NCBI GenBank assembly: GCA_014284505.1
Contig: JAAFYY010000001.1
Span: 6,993,845-7,057,844, forward strand
DNA length: 64,000 nucleotides
Origin: Streptacidiphilus sp. 4-A2
GTDB taxonomy: Bacteria; Actinomycetota; Actinomycetes; Streptomycetales; Streptomycetaceae
Direction: 5' to 3'
Both the position numbers and the translations under genes were made by a program. The notes under the pieces are model-generated. The model was not told the origin of the DNA. It saw nothing but the letters and a program-made list of their open reading frames with translations, and did no database searches. This document shows positions 54,083-63,427 of the stretch, in pieces; the stretch's first letter is position 1; each line of letters starts with the position of its first letter.

Positions 54083-54555
54083 TCAGCGGGTTACCGGTGC
54101 GCCGACGCCGTTCTTCAGCTCGATGATCAGCTGAGGACTGAGCGCGGCGCCGGCCCGGTTCGCGAACAGGGTCATCTCGTAGGCGATATTGCCCAGCTTG
54201 GCCTCCTTGGAGGCGACCACGCCGAGCACCGAGCCGTGGCCGATCGCGGAGACCAGCAGGTGTCCGCCCTCCAGGTCGATGATCACCTTGTTCAGCGAGC
54301 CCAGCCCGTAGTTGCCGGAGGCCCCGGCGAGGCTGGTGATTCCGGAGACGATCGCCGCCAGCCGTTCGGAGTCGGCGTGGTCGCGCAGCCGTGAGACGGC
54401 GATCAGCAGACCGTCCGAGGACACGGCGATGGCGTCGACGACCCCGGCCGTCTCGGTGGCAAAACGATTCAGCAGCCAGGTGAAGTCGGCGGCCGCGGTA
54501 CGCAGGTCGGCCGGCTCGGGGGACTCGTTGGGGTTTGGTCAGTGGGCGTGCTCAT
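54083..54555 (-). CDS. cvnB: Conservon roadblock/LC7 protein (CvnB)
   Basis: About 157 residues, with one break near 54530. Roadblock domain: FTWLLNRFATETAGVVDAIA, VSSDGLLIAVSRLRDHADSE, RLAAIVSGITSLAGASGNYG, LEGGHLLVSAIGHGSVLGVV. Likely GTPase-activating/scaffold partner for CvnD. Its start overlaps the cvnA stop as ATGA. Confidence 0.92.
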
Positions 54556-57124
54556 GAGCCCGTTCCTTCCGGACGTTCTGGTGTGCGTACATCGTTCTGG
54601 ATGCTGTCGAGTTCGGCCCGGCGGACAGCCTCCTCGAACTCCTCCATGGAGTCCCTGACGGCTTCGGCGTCCACCTCGCGCGGCGCCGCCGTCGGTGGCA
54701 CGGCACCCGGACGGCCCTCCAGCGTGGCGCCGCGGACCCGGCGGCGCAGGCCCCCGGTGCTCGTGTCGGCCGGCCGGGCGGTGTCGGCCGGCACCGGTTC
54801 GGGGCCCGCCTGGCTGTGCACCGGCTCGTCCAGCGGACGCTTGGGTGTACGGCGCGGCAGCGCGCCCCCGGCGCGGTCGGCGCGGTCGGCACCGGGGCCG
54901 GCCCGGTGGCGGCGACCGGCTCCCTCGCCGGAGCCGCAGCGGGAGCCGAGCCGGAGCCGCAGCGGGGCGGGGACTGGAGCCGGAGCCGCAGCCGGGGTCG
55001 GTGCGGGGACCGCGAGCGCGGTGGGGACCGGAGCCGCAGCCGGGGCCGCGGCCGGGAGCTCGATCGGGGTCTGCGCCGGGGGCGCGGCCAGCAAGCTCCG
55101 CCGGCACGGTCACCGTGCTGGTCACACCGCCGCCCGGGGTCCGGGCCAGGGTGACGGTGATGCCCCAGCGCCGGGCCAGGGTGCCGACCACGAACAGCCC
55201 GAGCACCTTGGTCGGCACCAGGTCCAGCCGCTCCCGGCGGACCAGCCGGGCGTTCTCCTCGGCCAGCCGTTCCGAGACCATGCCCAGGCCGTGGTCCACG
55301 ATCTCCACCACGGCCCGGCCGCCCGGGGCGGTCCGCACGGTCACCTCGACGTCGCTGTGCGCGGGGAGAAGGAGACCGCGTTCTCCAGCAGCTCCGCCAG
55401 CATCAGCACCAGGTCGCCGAGGGCGTCCGGGGAGACCGAGGCGTCCGCCTCGGCGCTGAGGGCTACCCGCTGGTAGCCCTCGATCTGCCCGAGCGCGGCC
55501 CGGACCGCGTGGGTGACCGGGGCCGGACGGCCGTCCAGCTCGGTCTCCCGGATGCCGGCGAGCAGCATCAGGCTGTCGGCGTTGCGCTGCATGCGCACCG
55601 CGATGTGGTCGATCCGGTAGAGCCGCTCCAGCAGCTCCGGATCGGTCTCACTGCGCTCGGCCGCATCGATCAAGGATAGTTGACGTGTCGTCAGGTTGCT
55701 TACCCGGCGCCCGACATTGCCGAACATCTCGGCGATGTTACGCCTGCTGGTGACCTGACGCTCCAACAGACCCGCTGCGGTGACCTGAACTTGGTTGAAT
55801 GCGGTGGCCAGGGCGCCGATCTCGTCGTCCGCCAGCACCGGCACCGCCTCCAGCCGGGGCGGGCTCTCGTCCTGGGCGTCGTCGTCGGCGACCCGGGCCA
55901 GCTCCTGCCCGGAGACCTCGGCGACCTTGCGGGCGGCGGAGGTCAGCCGCTGCACCGGGCGCACCACCGAGTGCCGGATCAGTACCGACAGCGTCACCCA
56001 GGTGGCGAAGACCAGCAGCGCGAGCACCAGCATCAGCACCGCCTGCCAGCCGGCGCTGCTGGCATCCGAGTCGGCGCTGGAGGCGATCTGCTGCGCCAGC
56101 GCCTGCACCGTCTGCTGCCGGGTCGCGGCCTCCTGGGCGATGGTCGGGTACAGCGCGAGCGCCTGTGGCACGCCGGTGGTGTCGTTGGCCGCGGCCGACA
56201 GCACGCCCGGGTCGTCCTCCAGGACCGAGTAGGCGTCGGTCAGCTGGCTCTGCGCCGGGTTGTAGTCGACCGCGCCGAGAGCGGTCCCCTCCGCCGGGTT
56301 CGCCAGCTCGTCGAAGCGCTGCTCCTGGTACTGGTACTGGTTGAGGTCGCCGACGGTGGCGATGAACTCGATCAGCGCGTCGGAGTCGTCGGTCTGCGCG
56401 GACAGCAGACCGGTCTCGTAGGCCGCGTGCGCGCTGTCGGCGCGCAGCAGCGCGTCCAGCGTCTGCGACAGGGCGATGTAGCCGCTGCGGTCGCTGGCCA
56501 GGCCGAGCCCGTCCACCAGCGCGTCGGCGGCGGAGTCGTAGGCGGAGTCGATGTTGTCGGCGGCCAGGTCGCCGACGGTGATCTGCGAGCGGATCTCGCG
56601 GAGGCTGACGACCAGCTGCACGGCCTGGGCCTCGGCGGTCGGGATCGACGCCCCGAAGGCGGCGGTCACCATCTGCATCTGGGCGTCGGTGGCCCGCTGC
56701 GCCCGGACATAGGCGCTGATGTCGACCGGGCGCCGCTGTGCATCTCGGATTTCAGGTCGTAGCGCGTCCACAGCAGGATGGCCTGCTGCTGCTCGGCCCG
56801 GACATCGTCGTTGAGCAGGGCGACCTGGGCGCTGTCGCGCATCAGCTGGGCCTGGGTGCCGGTGGATATGGCCTGCTCGATCTCGCTGTCGATGCCCAGA
56901 CCGAACAGCACCGAGATCACCACCACCGGCACGACGACCAGGGTGTTGAGCTTGCGCCGGAAGGGCGTGCGGTCCAGGCTGCGGCCGATCCGGGCCCGGA
57001 GCCCGCTCTCCGGCAGCTCCGCCCGGCGCTGCGCCGCGGGCGCTGTCGGCGGGGCGGCGTCGTCCGCCGCTCCGCTCGGAGTCGGGACGCCGGACATCTC
57101 CGGATGCGCGTCCTGGGGGGACAT
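54552..57124 (-). CDS. cvnA: Conservon sensor histidine kinase-like protein (CvnA)
   Basis: About 857 residues. N-terminal TM (KLNTLVVVPVVVISVLFGLG, about 59-78), a large extracytoplasmic NIT-type nitrate/nitrite-sensing domain (about 85-360), second TM (AVLMLVLALLVFATWVTLSV), HAMP-like linker, dimerisation helix NIAEMFGNVGRRVSNLTTRQ (without a normal phospho-His), HATPase domain (MLAELLENAVSFSP, VEIVDHGLGMVSERLAEENA) and a long Ala/Pro/Arg tail with repeats. Breaks near 56745, 55365 and in the tail (54890-55100). Heads the cvnABCD operon. Confidence 0.93.
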
Positions 57125-57439
57125 GCGGTGCTCCTCGCTCGGCTCCGTGCCTGCTCCGTACCTGCGATATGACGATGTATCAGCAAAATTCGGACTGCTG
57201 GGTGAGCGCTCCCCGAACGCGTGATCGTGCGGAGAATACCGGGTGTTACACCCTCTTGTCAGAGGTAGCCCCTGTGAACATTGTGATACGAAGTCATCAA
57301 GAGGCTTCCAGTTACGAGTAAGGCGTACCAGGATCGCTGGGGTTGCGTAAGTTGGCCGTTACTGGGGCAGGGTGCAACGGATGCTCCGCGTGATCGGTCC
57401 CCACACGCCCGACAACTCTTGAACATCCGGAATGGAACA
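57125..57439. other. Divergent promoter region cvnA / osmoprotectant-binding gene
   Basis: No gene. Plausible promoter elements on both strands ('gataatc..' type around 57165-57185; 'ttgtcagaggtagcccctgtgaacattgtgatac', 57257-57290). Confidence 0.4.
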
Positions 57440-58399
57440 GTGACTACTACCGGTACCAGCGGCCGCGCCACGCGTATAGCCGCCGCGATCCTCGCCTCAG
57501 CCGTCGCCGTCTCGCTGGCGGCCTGCTCGTCATCGTCGAAGTCGTCCAGCAGCAATCCGCTCGCGCCCGCGGGCACCGCTGCCGCCGGCTCCATCGTCAT
57601 CGGCTCCAACAACTTCAGTGAGAGCACGCTGCTCGCCGACATCTACGGCGTGACGCTGAAGGCCCAGGGCATCAAGGTGACCTACAAGTACAACATCGGC
57701 AGCCGTGAGGTGACCTACGGCCTGCTGCGGAACGGCGACGTCCAGCTGATGCCGGAGTACAACGGCGCACTGCTGGCGTACCTGGACAAGAACGCGACGC
57801 CGACCAGCACCGCGCAGACCGACTCCGACCTGACCGGGCAGCTGGCCTCCGGCCTGGAGATCCTCAACCCCTCTGCGGCCGAGGACAAGGACTCGCTGAC
57901 GGTCAACGCGCAGGCGGCCGCCAAGTACCACCTGACCTCCAGCTCCACCATCGCGGACCTGCTGCCCTACGCGGGTGACCTCACCATCGGCGCCGCGGCC
58001 GAGTTCCAGACCCGGCAGGAGGGCCTGATCGGGCTCGCCGCCGAGTACGGGCTGAAGTTCAAGGGCTTCAAGGCCCTGGACGCCGGTGGTCCGCTGACCG
58101 AGGCCGCGCTCAAGGCCGACAACATCCAGGTCGGCGACATCTTCACCACCGACACCACCATCAGCGCCGACAAGTGGGTCACGCTCCAGGACCCGAAGAA
58201 CCTCTTCGGCTTCCAGAACGTCATCCCGGTCGGCCAGAAGAGCGCGCTGACGCCGACCGTGGTCGCCGCCCTGAACGCGGTCTCCGCGAAGCTGACCACG
58301 CCCACGCTGCTCCAGCTGGACACCCAGATCGGCGCCCAGGGTGCGGACCCGCTGCCGGTCGCCACCGCCTGGCTCAAGTCCGTCGGCCTCCCGGCCTGA
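57440..58399 (+). CDS. Osmoprotectant ABC transporter substrate-binding lipoprotein (OpuCC type)
   Basis: About 319 residues from GTG 57440 (alternative TTG 57419). Lipoprotein signal IAAAILASAVAVSLAAC (lipobox L-A-A-C), then the OpuAC-like domain: IVIGSNNFSESTLLADIYGV, YNIGSREVTYGLLRNGDVQL, MPEYNGALLAYLDKNATPTS, GAAAEFQTRQEGLIGLAAEY, GDIFTTDTTISADKWVTLQD. Intact. It belongs functionally with the ATPase and permeases at 50.2-52.7 kb but is separated from them by the conservon. Confidence 0.92.
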   Translation: MTTTGTSGRATRIAAAILASAVAVSLAACSSSSKSSSSNPLAPAGTAAAGSIVIGSNNFSESTLLADIYGVTLKAQGIKVTYKYNIGSREVTYGLLRNGDVQLMPEYNGALLAYLDKNATPTSTAQTDSDLTGQLASGLEILNPSAAEDKDSLTVNAQAAAKYHLTSSSTIADLLPYAGDLTIGAAAEFQTRQEGLIGLAAEYGLKFKGFKALDAGGPLTEAALKADNIQVGDIFTTDTTISADKWVTLQDPKNLFGFQNVIPVGQKSALTPTVVAALNAVSAKLTTPTLLQLDTQIGAQGADPLPVATAWLKSVGLPA

Positions 58400-58563
58400 C
58401 CGACCGCCTGACCCGCCTGACCCGCCTGACCGCCTGACCTGCCGGTCCCACCGACCGGCCGTGCTGACCGGCCCGCCACCCGGCCCGGTCGCTGCCCGAC
58501 CACGTGCCGCCTGCCGCATACCCGCGGCGGGCGGCGCGGTCGTTCCGGCGTCGTTCCGCCCGC

Positions 58564-59135
58564 TCAGTCCAGGTCGTCGCAGCGGCCGAAAGCGTCCGGC
58601 TGGTGCTCCTCGACCCGGCGCAGCATCCGGCCCAGATGCCCGGCCAGCACCGTGCGCTCCTCGCCCGAGGCGTCCTGGAGCAGCTCCTCCTCGAACACCG
58701 CGGCCATCCGCATCGACTCCAGCCACTTCTCGCGGCCGAGCTCGGTCAGCTCGATGATCACCCGGACCCGGTTGCTCTCGTCCCGGCTGCGGGTGACCAG
58801 GTCCGCCGCCGCCATCCGGTCGATCCGGTGGGTCATCGCCGCCGGGGTCAGCCCGAGCCGCTTGGCCAGCTCGCCGGGCCCGAGCCGGTACGGGCTGCCG
58901 GCCACTATCAGCGCCTTCAGTACTTCCCAGTCGGCCGAGCCGATGCCGAGCGCGGTGAGCTGCCGCCCGTAGGCGACGTTCATCCGCCGGGCGAGCCGGG
59001 ACATGGTGCTGACGATCGTCTCGACCTGCGGGTCGACGGTCGGGAACTCCCGCTGGTACGCCGCCACCTGGTCACTGATGTCCAGCCGGTCCAGCTCGGG
59101 CAGCTGGGCTGGGGGTCCTGCGTCGGGTCGGCCAT
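58564..59135 (-). CDS. MarR-family regulator
   Basis: About 190 residues. Winged helix: NVAYGRQLTALGIGSADWEV, YRLGPGELAKRLGLTPAAMT, HRIDRMAAADLVTRSRDESN (wing), then C-terminal dimer helices. Start ATG 59135 (MADPTQDP..) with one indel near 59112. Divergent from an MFS exporter gene; inverted repeat between them. Likely represses the exporter. Confidence 0.9.
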
Positions 59136-59156
59136 GCCTCAAGTGTATATCGTTTC

Positions 59157-59190
59157 GCTCCGAAGACTTTAGTAGTGTAGTCTTTCGAAG
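59157..59190. promoter_or_regulatory. Operator between marR and MFS genes
   Basis: Imperfect inverted repeat CGAAGACT (59161-59168) / AGTCTTTCG (59179-59187) around TTAGTAGTGT. Covers the divergent promoters. Confidence 0.55.
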
Positions 59191-59222
59191 GAAAACGGAT
59201 CGAGGATGGAAGGCGGTGCAGC

Positions 59223-60599
59223 ATGATCCGCACGTTGCGGCAGCAGAACAAGCAGGCGGGACAGTCCTGGAACAGCGGACGGGACGGAGCGGTCAAGGCC
59301 ACGCTGCGCCGGGTCCAGATCGGTAACGCGCTCAGCGCCTTCGGCAGTGGCTTCACCGTCCCCTACATGTTTGTGTATGTGGACCAGGTGCGCGGCCTCG
59401 GCTCGATGACCGCCTGGCTGATGTTCACCGTCTTCGCCCTGGCCGCCCTCGCCGTCCTGCCCTTCAGCGGGCGGGGCATCGACCGCTGGGGCCCGCGCCC
59501 GGTGCTGGTCGCCGGTGCGGTCGTGGCCGCGCTCGGCGCCTTCGCCTTCGGCCACGCCACCGGCAGTCCGCACATCCTGCTCTCGGCCTTCCTCTTCGGA
59601 GCCGGGGTCACCACCGTGCAGCCGGCGCTGGCGACGATGATCGTCCGCTGCTCCACCCCGGCCACCCGCTCGCACGCCTTCGCCCTGCAGTTCACCCTGG
59701 TCAACCTGGGTATGGGCATCGGCGCGATGATCGGCGGCCAGATCGTGAACGTGGACCGGCCCTCCTCGCTGACGCTGCTGTTCACCATCGAGGCGCTGAT
59801 GTTCCTGGTGCTGGCGGTCGTGGTCGGCGGGGTGCGGATCCCGGCCATGCCGACCACGCCGCTGGCGGTCGCCGGCGCGGCTCCGGCCGCCGACCGGGCC
59901 GAGGCCCGCACCGGCTTCCGGGGACTGTTCGCGGACAAGGCGATGATCCAGGTCTGCGTGCTGGCCGGGCTGATCTTCTTCACCTGCTACGGCCAGTTCG
60001 AGTCGGGCGTCGCCGCCTACGCGACCAAGGTCGTCGGCACCTCGCCGTCGATCCTGGGCTTCGCGCTGGGCGCCAACACCCTGGTGATCGTCCTGCTCCA
60101 GATGATCGTGGTGCGGATCACCGCACGCCGTCGCCGCAGTGCGGCGATCGCCGCGACCGGGCTGGTCTGGCTCGGGGCCTGGGCCATGGCCGGTGTCGCC
60201 GGGCTGATCCGCAGCGACGCGATGGCCGCGACCGTGGCCATGGTCAGCGTCTACGCGCTGTTCGGCGTCGGTGAGGCGCTGCTCGCGCCCACCCTCGGGC
60301 CGATCGTCGCCGACCTGGCCCCGGCCCGGCTGCTGGGCACCTACAACGCGGCTTTCGCCCTGGTCAAGCAGATTGCGGTGGCCATGGGCCCGGCGGCGGG
60401 AGTGCTGCTGGTGGGCGCCGGCCTCTCGGTCGAGTACCTGCTGGTGATGGCGGGCTGCACGGTGCTGATCATGGTGCTGGCGCTGCGGCTGCGGAACCGG
60501 CTGACCCCGGTCCAGGACAACGCGGAGCACCCGGAGCGGCTGGTGGCCGCCTCCGGCCCCGCGCCCCGGCCGGTCCCGGCCTACCAGTCGGCCGCCTGA
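59223..60599 (+). CDS. MFS transporter
   Basis: 458 residues, intact, 12 predicted helices. MFS motif A variant in loop 2-3 (LPFSGRGIDRWGPRPVLVAG), YMFVYVDQVRGLGSMTAWLM at the start, IGAMIGGQIVNVDRPSSLTL, and PTLGPIVADLAPARLLGTYN in the second half. Probably a drug or metabolite exporter controlled by the divergent MarR protein. Substrate unknown. A terminator hairpin (GCCGGTCCCCCG / CGGGGGACCGGC) lies at about 60630-60668. Confidence 0.93.
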   Translation: MIRTLRQQNKQAGQSWNSGRDGAVKATLRRVQIGNALSAFGSGFTVPYMFVYVDQVRGLGSMTAWLMFTVFALAALAVLPFSGRGIDRWGPRPVLVAGAVVAALGAFAFGHATGSPHILLSAFLFGAGVTTVQPALATMIVRCSTPATRSHAFALQFTLVNLGMGIGAMIGGQIVNVDRPSSLTLLFTIEALMFLVLAVVVGGVRIPAMPTTPLAVAGAAPAADRAEARTGFRGLFADKAMIQVCVLAGLIFFTCYGQFESGVAAYATKVVGTSPSILGFALGANTLVIVLLQMIVVRITARRRRSAAIAATGLVWLGAWAMAGVAGLIRSDAMAATVAMVSVYALFGVGEALLAPTLGPIVADLAPARLLGTYNAAFALVKQIAVAMGPAAGVLLVGAGLSVEYLLVMAGCTVLIMVLALRLRNRLTPVQDNAEHPERLVAASGPAPRPVPAYQSAA

Positions 60600-60855
60600 G
60601 TCCTCCGGCCGCTGCCGGCCAGACCGCGCCGGTCCCCCGTTCCGTGAACATGCGGGCCGGGGGACCGGCGCTTCGCGCTGCCGGAGGCCGAGAAGGGGCC
60701 GACGAGTACGACGGAGGGCAACGGCTCGGCAACGGAGGGGCAGGGGAGGGGCAAGTGAAGGGCGGTTCCGGGCCGCCCGGCGGCTGAGGGTCTACAGACC
60801 TGTAGTACTTTCTGACTGCCCAGTGTTTGAATTCCCTGTCTGCTGAAGGCCGTCG

Positions 60856-61791
60856 ATGTCCGTCCTCACGTACCCAGAAGCGATCGGCGTCGGCCTGCTC
60901 CAGGGCGTCACTGAGCTCTTCCCCGTCTCCAGCCTCGGCCACAGCATCCTGGTGCCCGCCCTGATCGGCGGCTCCTGGAAGCGGGACCTCAGCGTCTCCA
61001 CGCCCGGCTCCCCCTATATGAACGTGCTGATCGGCCTGCACCTGGCGACGGCGCTGGCCCTGGTCGTCTACTTCTGGCGGGACTGGGTGCGGGTGATCGG
61101 CGGCCTGCTGAGCTCCGTCCGCGAGCGCCGGATCGAGACCGTGGACCAGCGGCTGGCCTGGCTGCTGATCGTGGCGACCGTCCCGGTCGGCATAGCCGGG
61201 CTGATCCTCGACAAGCTGTTCCAGAACGCGCTCTACACCCCCACGGTCGCGGCGGTCTTCCTCTCCCTCAACGGCGTGGTGCTCTATGTCGCCGAGCGGC
61301 TGAAGCGCGGCGGCAGCGGACGCCGCAGGGCCGGGGAGGCGGCGGTCGAACAGGTCGGCCCCGACGGCCGGCCGCTGCACCCGGACCGGATATCCGACCA
61401 GCGGGTCGTCGGAAAGCTCGGCTGGAAGGAGGCCGTGCTGGTCGGCGGCGCGCAGATCCTGGCCCTGCTGCCCGGCATCAGCCGCTCCGGCGTGACCATG
61501 AGCACCGGCATCTTCAAGGGCCTGCGGCACGAGGACTCGGCCCGCTTCGCCTTCCTGCTCGCCACCCCGGTCATCGGCGCCGCCGCGCTGCTCAAGGTCC
61601 CGAGCCTGCTCGGGCACGAGGGCGACGGCATCCGCGGGCAGGTGCTGGCGGGTTCGGTCGCCGCCTTCGTGGCCGGCTATCTCGCGACCCGCTTCCTCAC
61701 CAACTACTTCGAGAAGCGCACGATGACCCCGTTCGCGATCTACTGCACCGTCGCCGGTCTGGCCAGCCTCGCCTACCTGAACCTCGGCTGA
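60856..61791 (+). CDS. uppP: Undecaprenyl-diphosphatase
   Basis: 311 residues, intact. BacA/UppP family with the two signature motifs GLLQGVTELFPVSSLGHS (QGxTExxPxSSxGH) and ALLPGISRSGVTM (PGxSRSG), and about eight helices. Dephosphorylates undecaprenyl diphosphate to recycle the lipid carrier for peptidoglycan; confers bacitracin resistance when abundant. The family residue Glu in QGVTE is present. A palindrome CTACAGACCTGTAG (about 60792-60805) lies in its promoter region. Confidence 0.95.
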   Translation: MSVLTYPEAIGVGLLQGVTELFPVSSLGHSILVPALIGGSWKRDLSVSTPGSPYMNVLIGLHLATALALVVYFWRDWVRVIGGLLSSVRERRIETVDQRLAWLLIVATVPVGIAGLILDKLFQNALYTPTVAAVFLSLNGVVLYVAERLKRGGSGRRRAGEAAVEQVGPDGRPLHPDRISDQRVVGKLGWKEAVLVGGAQILALLPGISRSGVTMSTGIFKGLRHEDSARFAFLLATPVIGAAALLKVPSLLGHEGDGIRGQVLAGSVAAFVAGYLATRFLTNYFEKRTMTPFAIYCTVAGLASLAYLNLG

Positions 61792-61969
61792 CCGTCCCGC
61801 CCCGCACCACACCCCACACCCCGCCCGCCGCCCCGCCCCGCCGCGTTCTCATCCGACCGGGTGATTGCCGCGCGGCGGTCCGACGATGCGCGGCCCGCCC
61901 CGCCGCGAGCCTGTTCAACTGATTCCCGGGGCGGTCGGCGCCCCGGAGTCGGATGCGGAGGGTCCCGCC

Positions 61970-62630
61970 ATGACTGCTCTCGGGGCCGTTCGGCGGCTGC
62001 TGGCCTGCTCCCTGGCCGTGCTCGCGCTCGGCGGCGGTGTGACCGGCTGTATGACGGTGACCGGACGCCACACCGGCGCGCACCGGCCCGGGTACTCCGC
62101 CGGGCACGTCCCCTCCGACGAGAGCCTGGGGGTGCGCACGCCGTTCCGTCGCTGCCGCCGGTCTCCCGGCCCGGTCCCGGTCGGCTCGACCTCGGCCGAC
62201 GCCGCGGCCGACATCGCCCGGGCGCTGGCCGGGCCCGCAAGACGGCGCCCGTGCTGCTCGACTTCGGCTCTCCTGGTGCGAGGACTGCAGGCCATGTCCC
62301 AGCTGGTGCAGACCCCCGGGGTGCACCAGGTGCTGACCCGGAACTATCACACCGTCCGTGGACGTGGGCCGCTTCGACCACAACATGGCGCTGGCCGAGC
62401 GCTATGTCCAGGTGGACACCAGCGGCATCCCGGCGCTGGTCGAGCTCTCCCCGACGGCGCGTGCTCCAGGGCGACAACGAGGGCCGCTTCGCCGACGCCC
62501 GCAACCTCAGCGCGGACCAGCTCGCCGACACCCTGATCGTCTGGCTGTTCCGGACGCCGGAGCCGCAGCAGCCGCAGCAGGCCCAGCCGACGGGCAGCCG
62601 GCCCGGCCTCCGGAGCCGTACTGGTTCTGA
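61970..62630 (+). CDS. Thioredoxin-fold lipoprotein
   Basis: About 220 residues. Lipoprotein signal RRLLACSLAVLALGGGVTGC (lipobox V-T-G-C). In the repaired frame the mature domain reads KTAPVLLDFG, SWCEDCRAMSQLVQTPGVHQ (redox CxxC, Cys-Glu-Asp-Cys), VDVGRFDHNMALAERYVQVD, TSGIPALVEL (cis-Pro). Breaks near 62150, 62265, 62355 and 62460. Membrane-anchored thiol-disulfide exchange outside the cytoplasm. Ends PEPYWF. Confidence 0.8.
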
Positions 62631-62786
62631 CCCGGTCGCACGACCCCCTCGCAGCGGCGGCCGCGCCGCACCCGTCGGATGGTTCACCCGGGCGCTGGGT
62701 GCACGCACCTCCCGAATCGGCGCCCCCTGGCGTTAGCGTGACCGGGTGGCGACGAGTGAGAGCGCGGTTGCGGGTACGGCCCGGGT

Positions 62787-63131
62787 ATGGGGCGGCTGGA
62801 CGAGGTGGTCGTGGACTGCGCGGATCCGGCCCGGCTGGCCCGGTTCTGGGCGGTGCTGCTGGGCGGCTGCCCGGTGGACCGGCAGCCGGACTGGTCCTAT
62901 GTGGATCCGCCCGGCGGGCAGCCCCGGGTGGCGTTCCAGCGGGTCCCGGAGGGGAAGCAGGGCCGGAAGAACCGGCTGCACCTGGACATCGACGTCGCCG
63001 ACATCGCGGTGGTCCGCGCCGCGCTGCTGCGGCACGGCGCGCAGGCGGTGGGCGAGGTGCAGCAGGACGCCCAGGGGGCGTACCAGGTGATGCTCGATCC
63101 CGAGGGAAACGAGTTCTGCCTGGTGCGCTGA
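62787..63131 (+). CDS. VOC-family (glyoxalase/bleomycin-resistance-like) protein
   Basis: 114 residues, intact. Two beta-alpha-beta units: LDEVVVDCADPARLARFWAV, AFQRVPEGKQGRKNRLHLDI, DVADIAVVRAALLRHGAQAV, and YQVMLDPEGNEFCLV with the typical terminal Glu. Probably a dioxygenase- or binding-type VOC protein of unknown ligand. ATG 62787 chosen; an upstream GTG (62746) would add 14 residues out of pattern. Confidence 0.87.
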   Translation: MGRLDEVVVDCADPARLARFWAVLLGGCPVDRQPDWSYVDPPGGQPRVAFQRVPEGKQGRKNRLHLDIDVADIAVVRAALLRHGAQAVGEVQQDAQGAYQVMLDPEGNEFCLVR

Positions 63132-63274
63132 GGATGTCGAACCGGACAAACCGCCCGTATGTAGCGCCAGTTATCAGCTGGCTTCCCGAACCACTTGGAA
63201 TCAATCGCCTCTAGGATTAACGTTTGATAACGCAGCACGAAGTTCTGCCGTCCGACGGACGGCGTCGTGCTCTG

Positions 63275-63405
63275 TCGCCTAATCGTGCTGGGTGTCGTCG
63301 CCTGCGACGTCCAGGAGCCGGGGAACCACGTACCTGGGGTGAATCAGCCGTGAGGCTGTAGGGGACCTTCCTCCCAACCCGTCAGCTAACCCGGTCGGCG
63401 CTAGG
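63275..63405 (+). promoter_or_regulatory. c-di-AMP riboswitch (ydaO/yuaA class)
   Basis: Conserved blocks in order: CGCCTAATC, GGAGCCGGGGAACCACG, TGGGGTGAATC, GTAGGGGACCTTCC, AACCCGTCAGCTAACCCGGT, GGCGCTAGG. They match the ydaO consensus (GGGGAACCA, GGGTGAATC, GTAGGG, CGNCAGCTAACC). The RNA lies directly upstream of a secreted wall-protein gene, as with rpfA of Streptomyces, where c-di-AMP turns expression off. Confidence 0.88.
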
Positions 63406-63427
63406 GAAGGAAAGGAGCACGCCGAAC

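Noticed and set aside
52540-54126. Very long plus-strand frame opposite cvnC/cvnD
   Set aside because: Complement of well-defined conservon genes; no domains.
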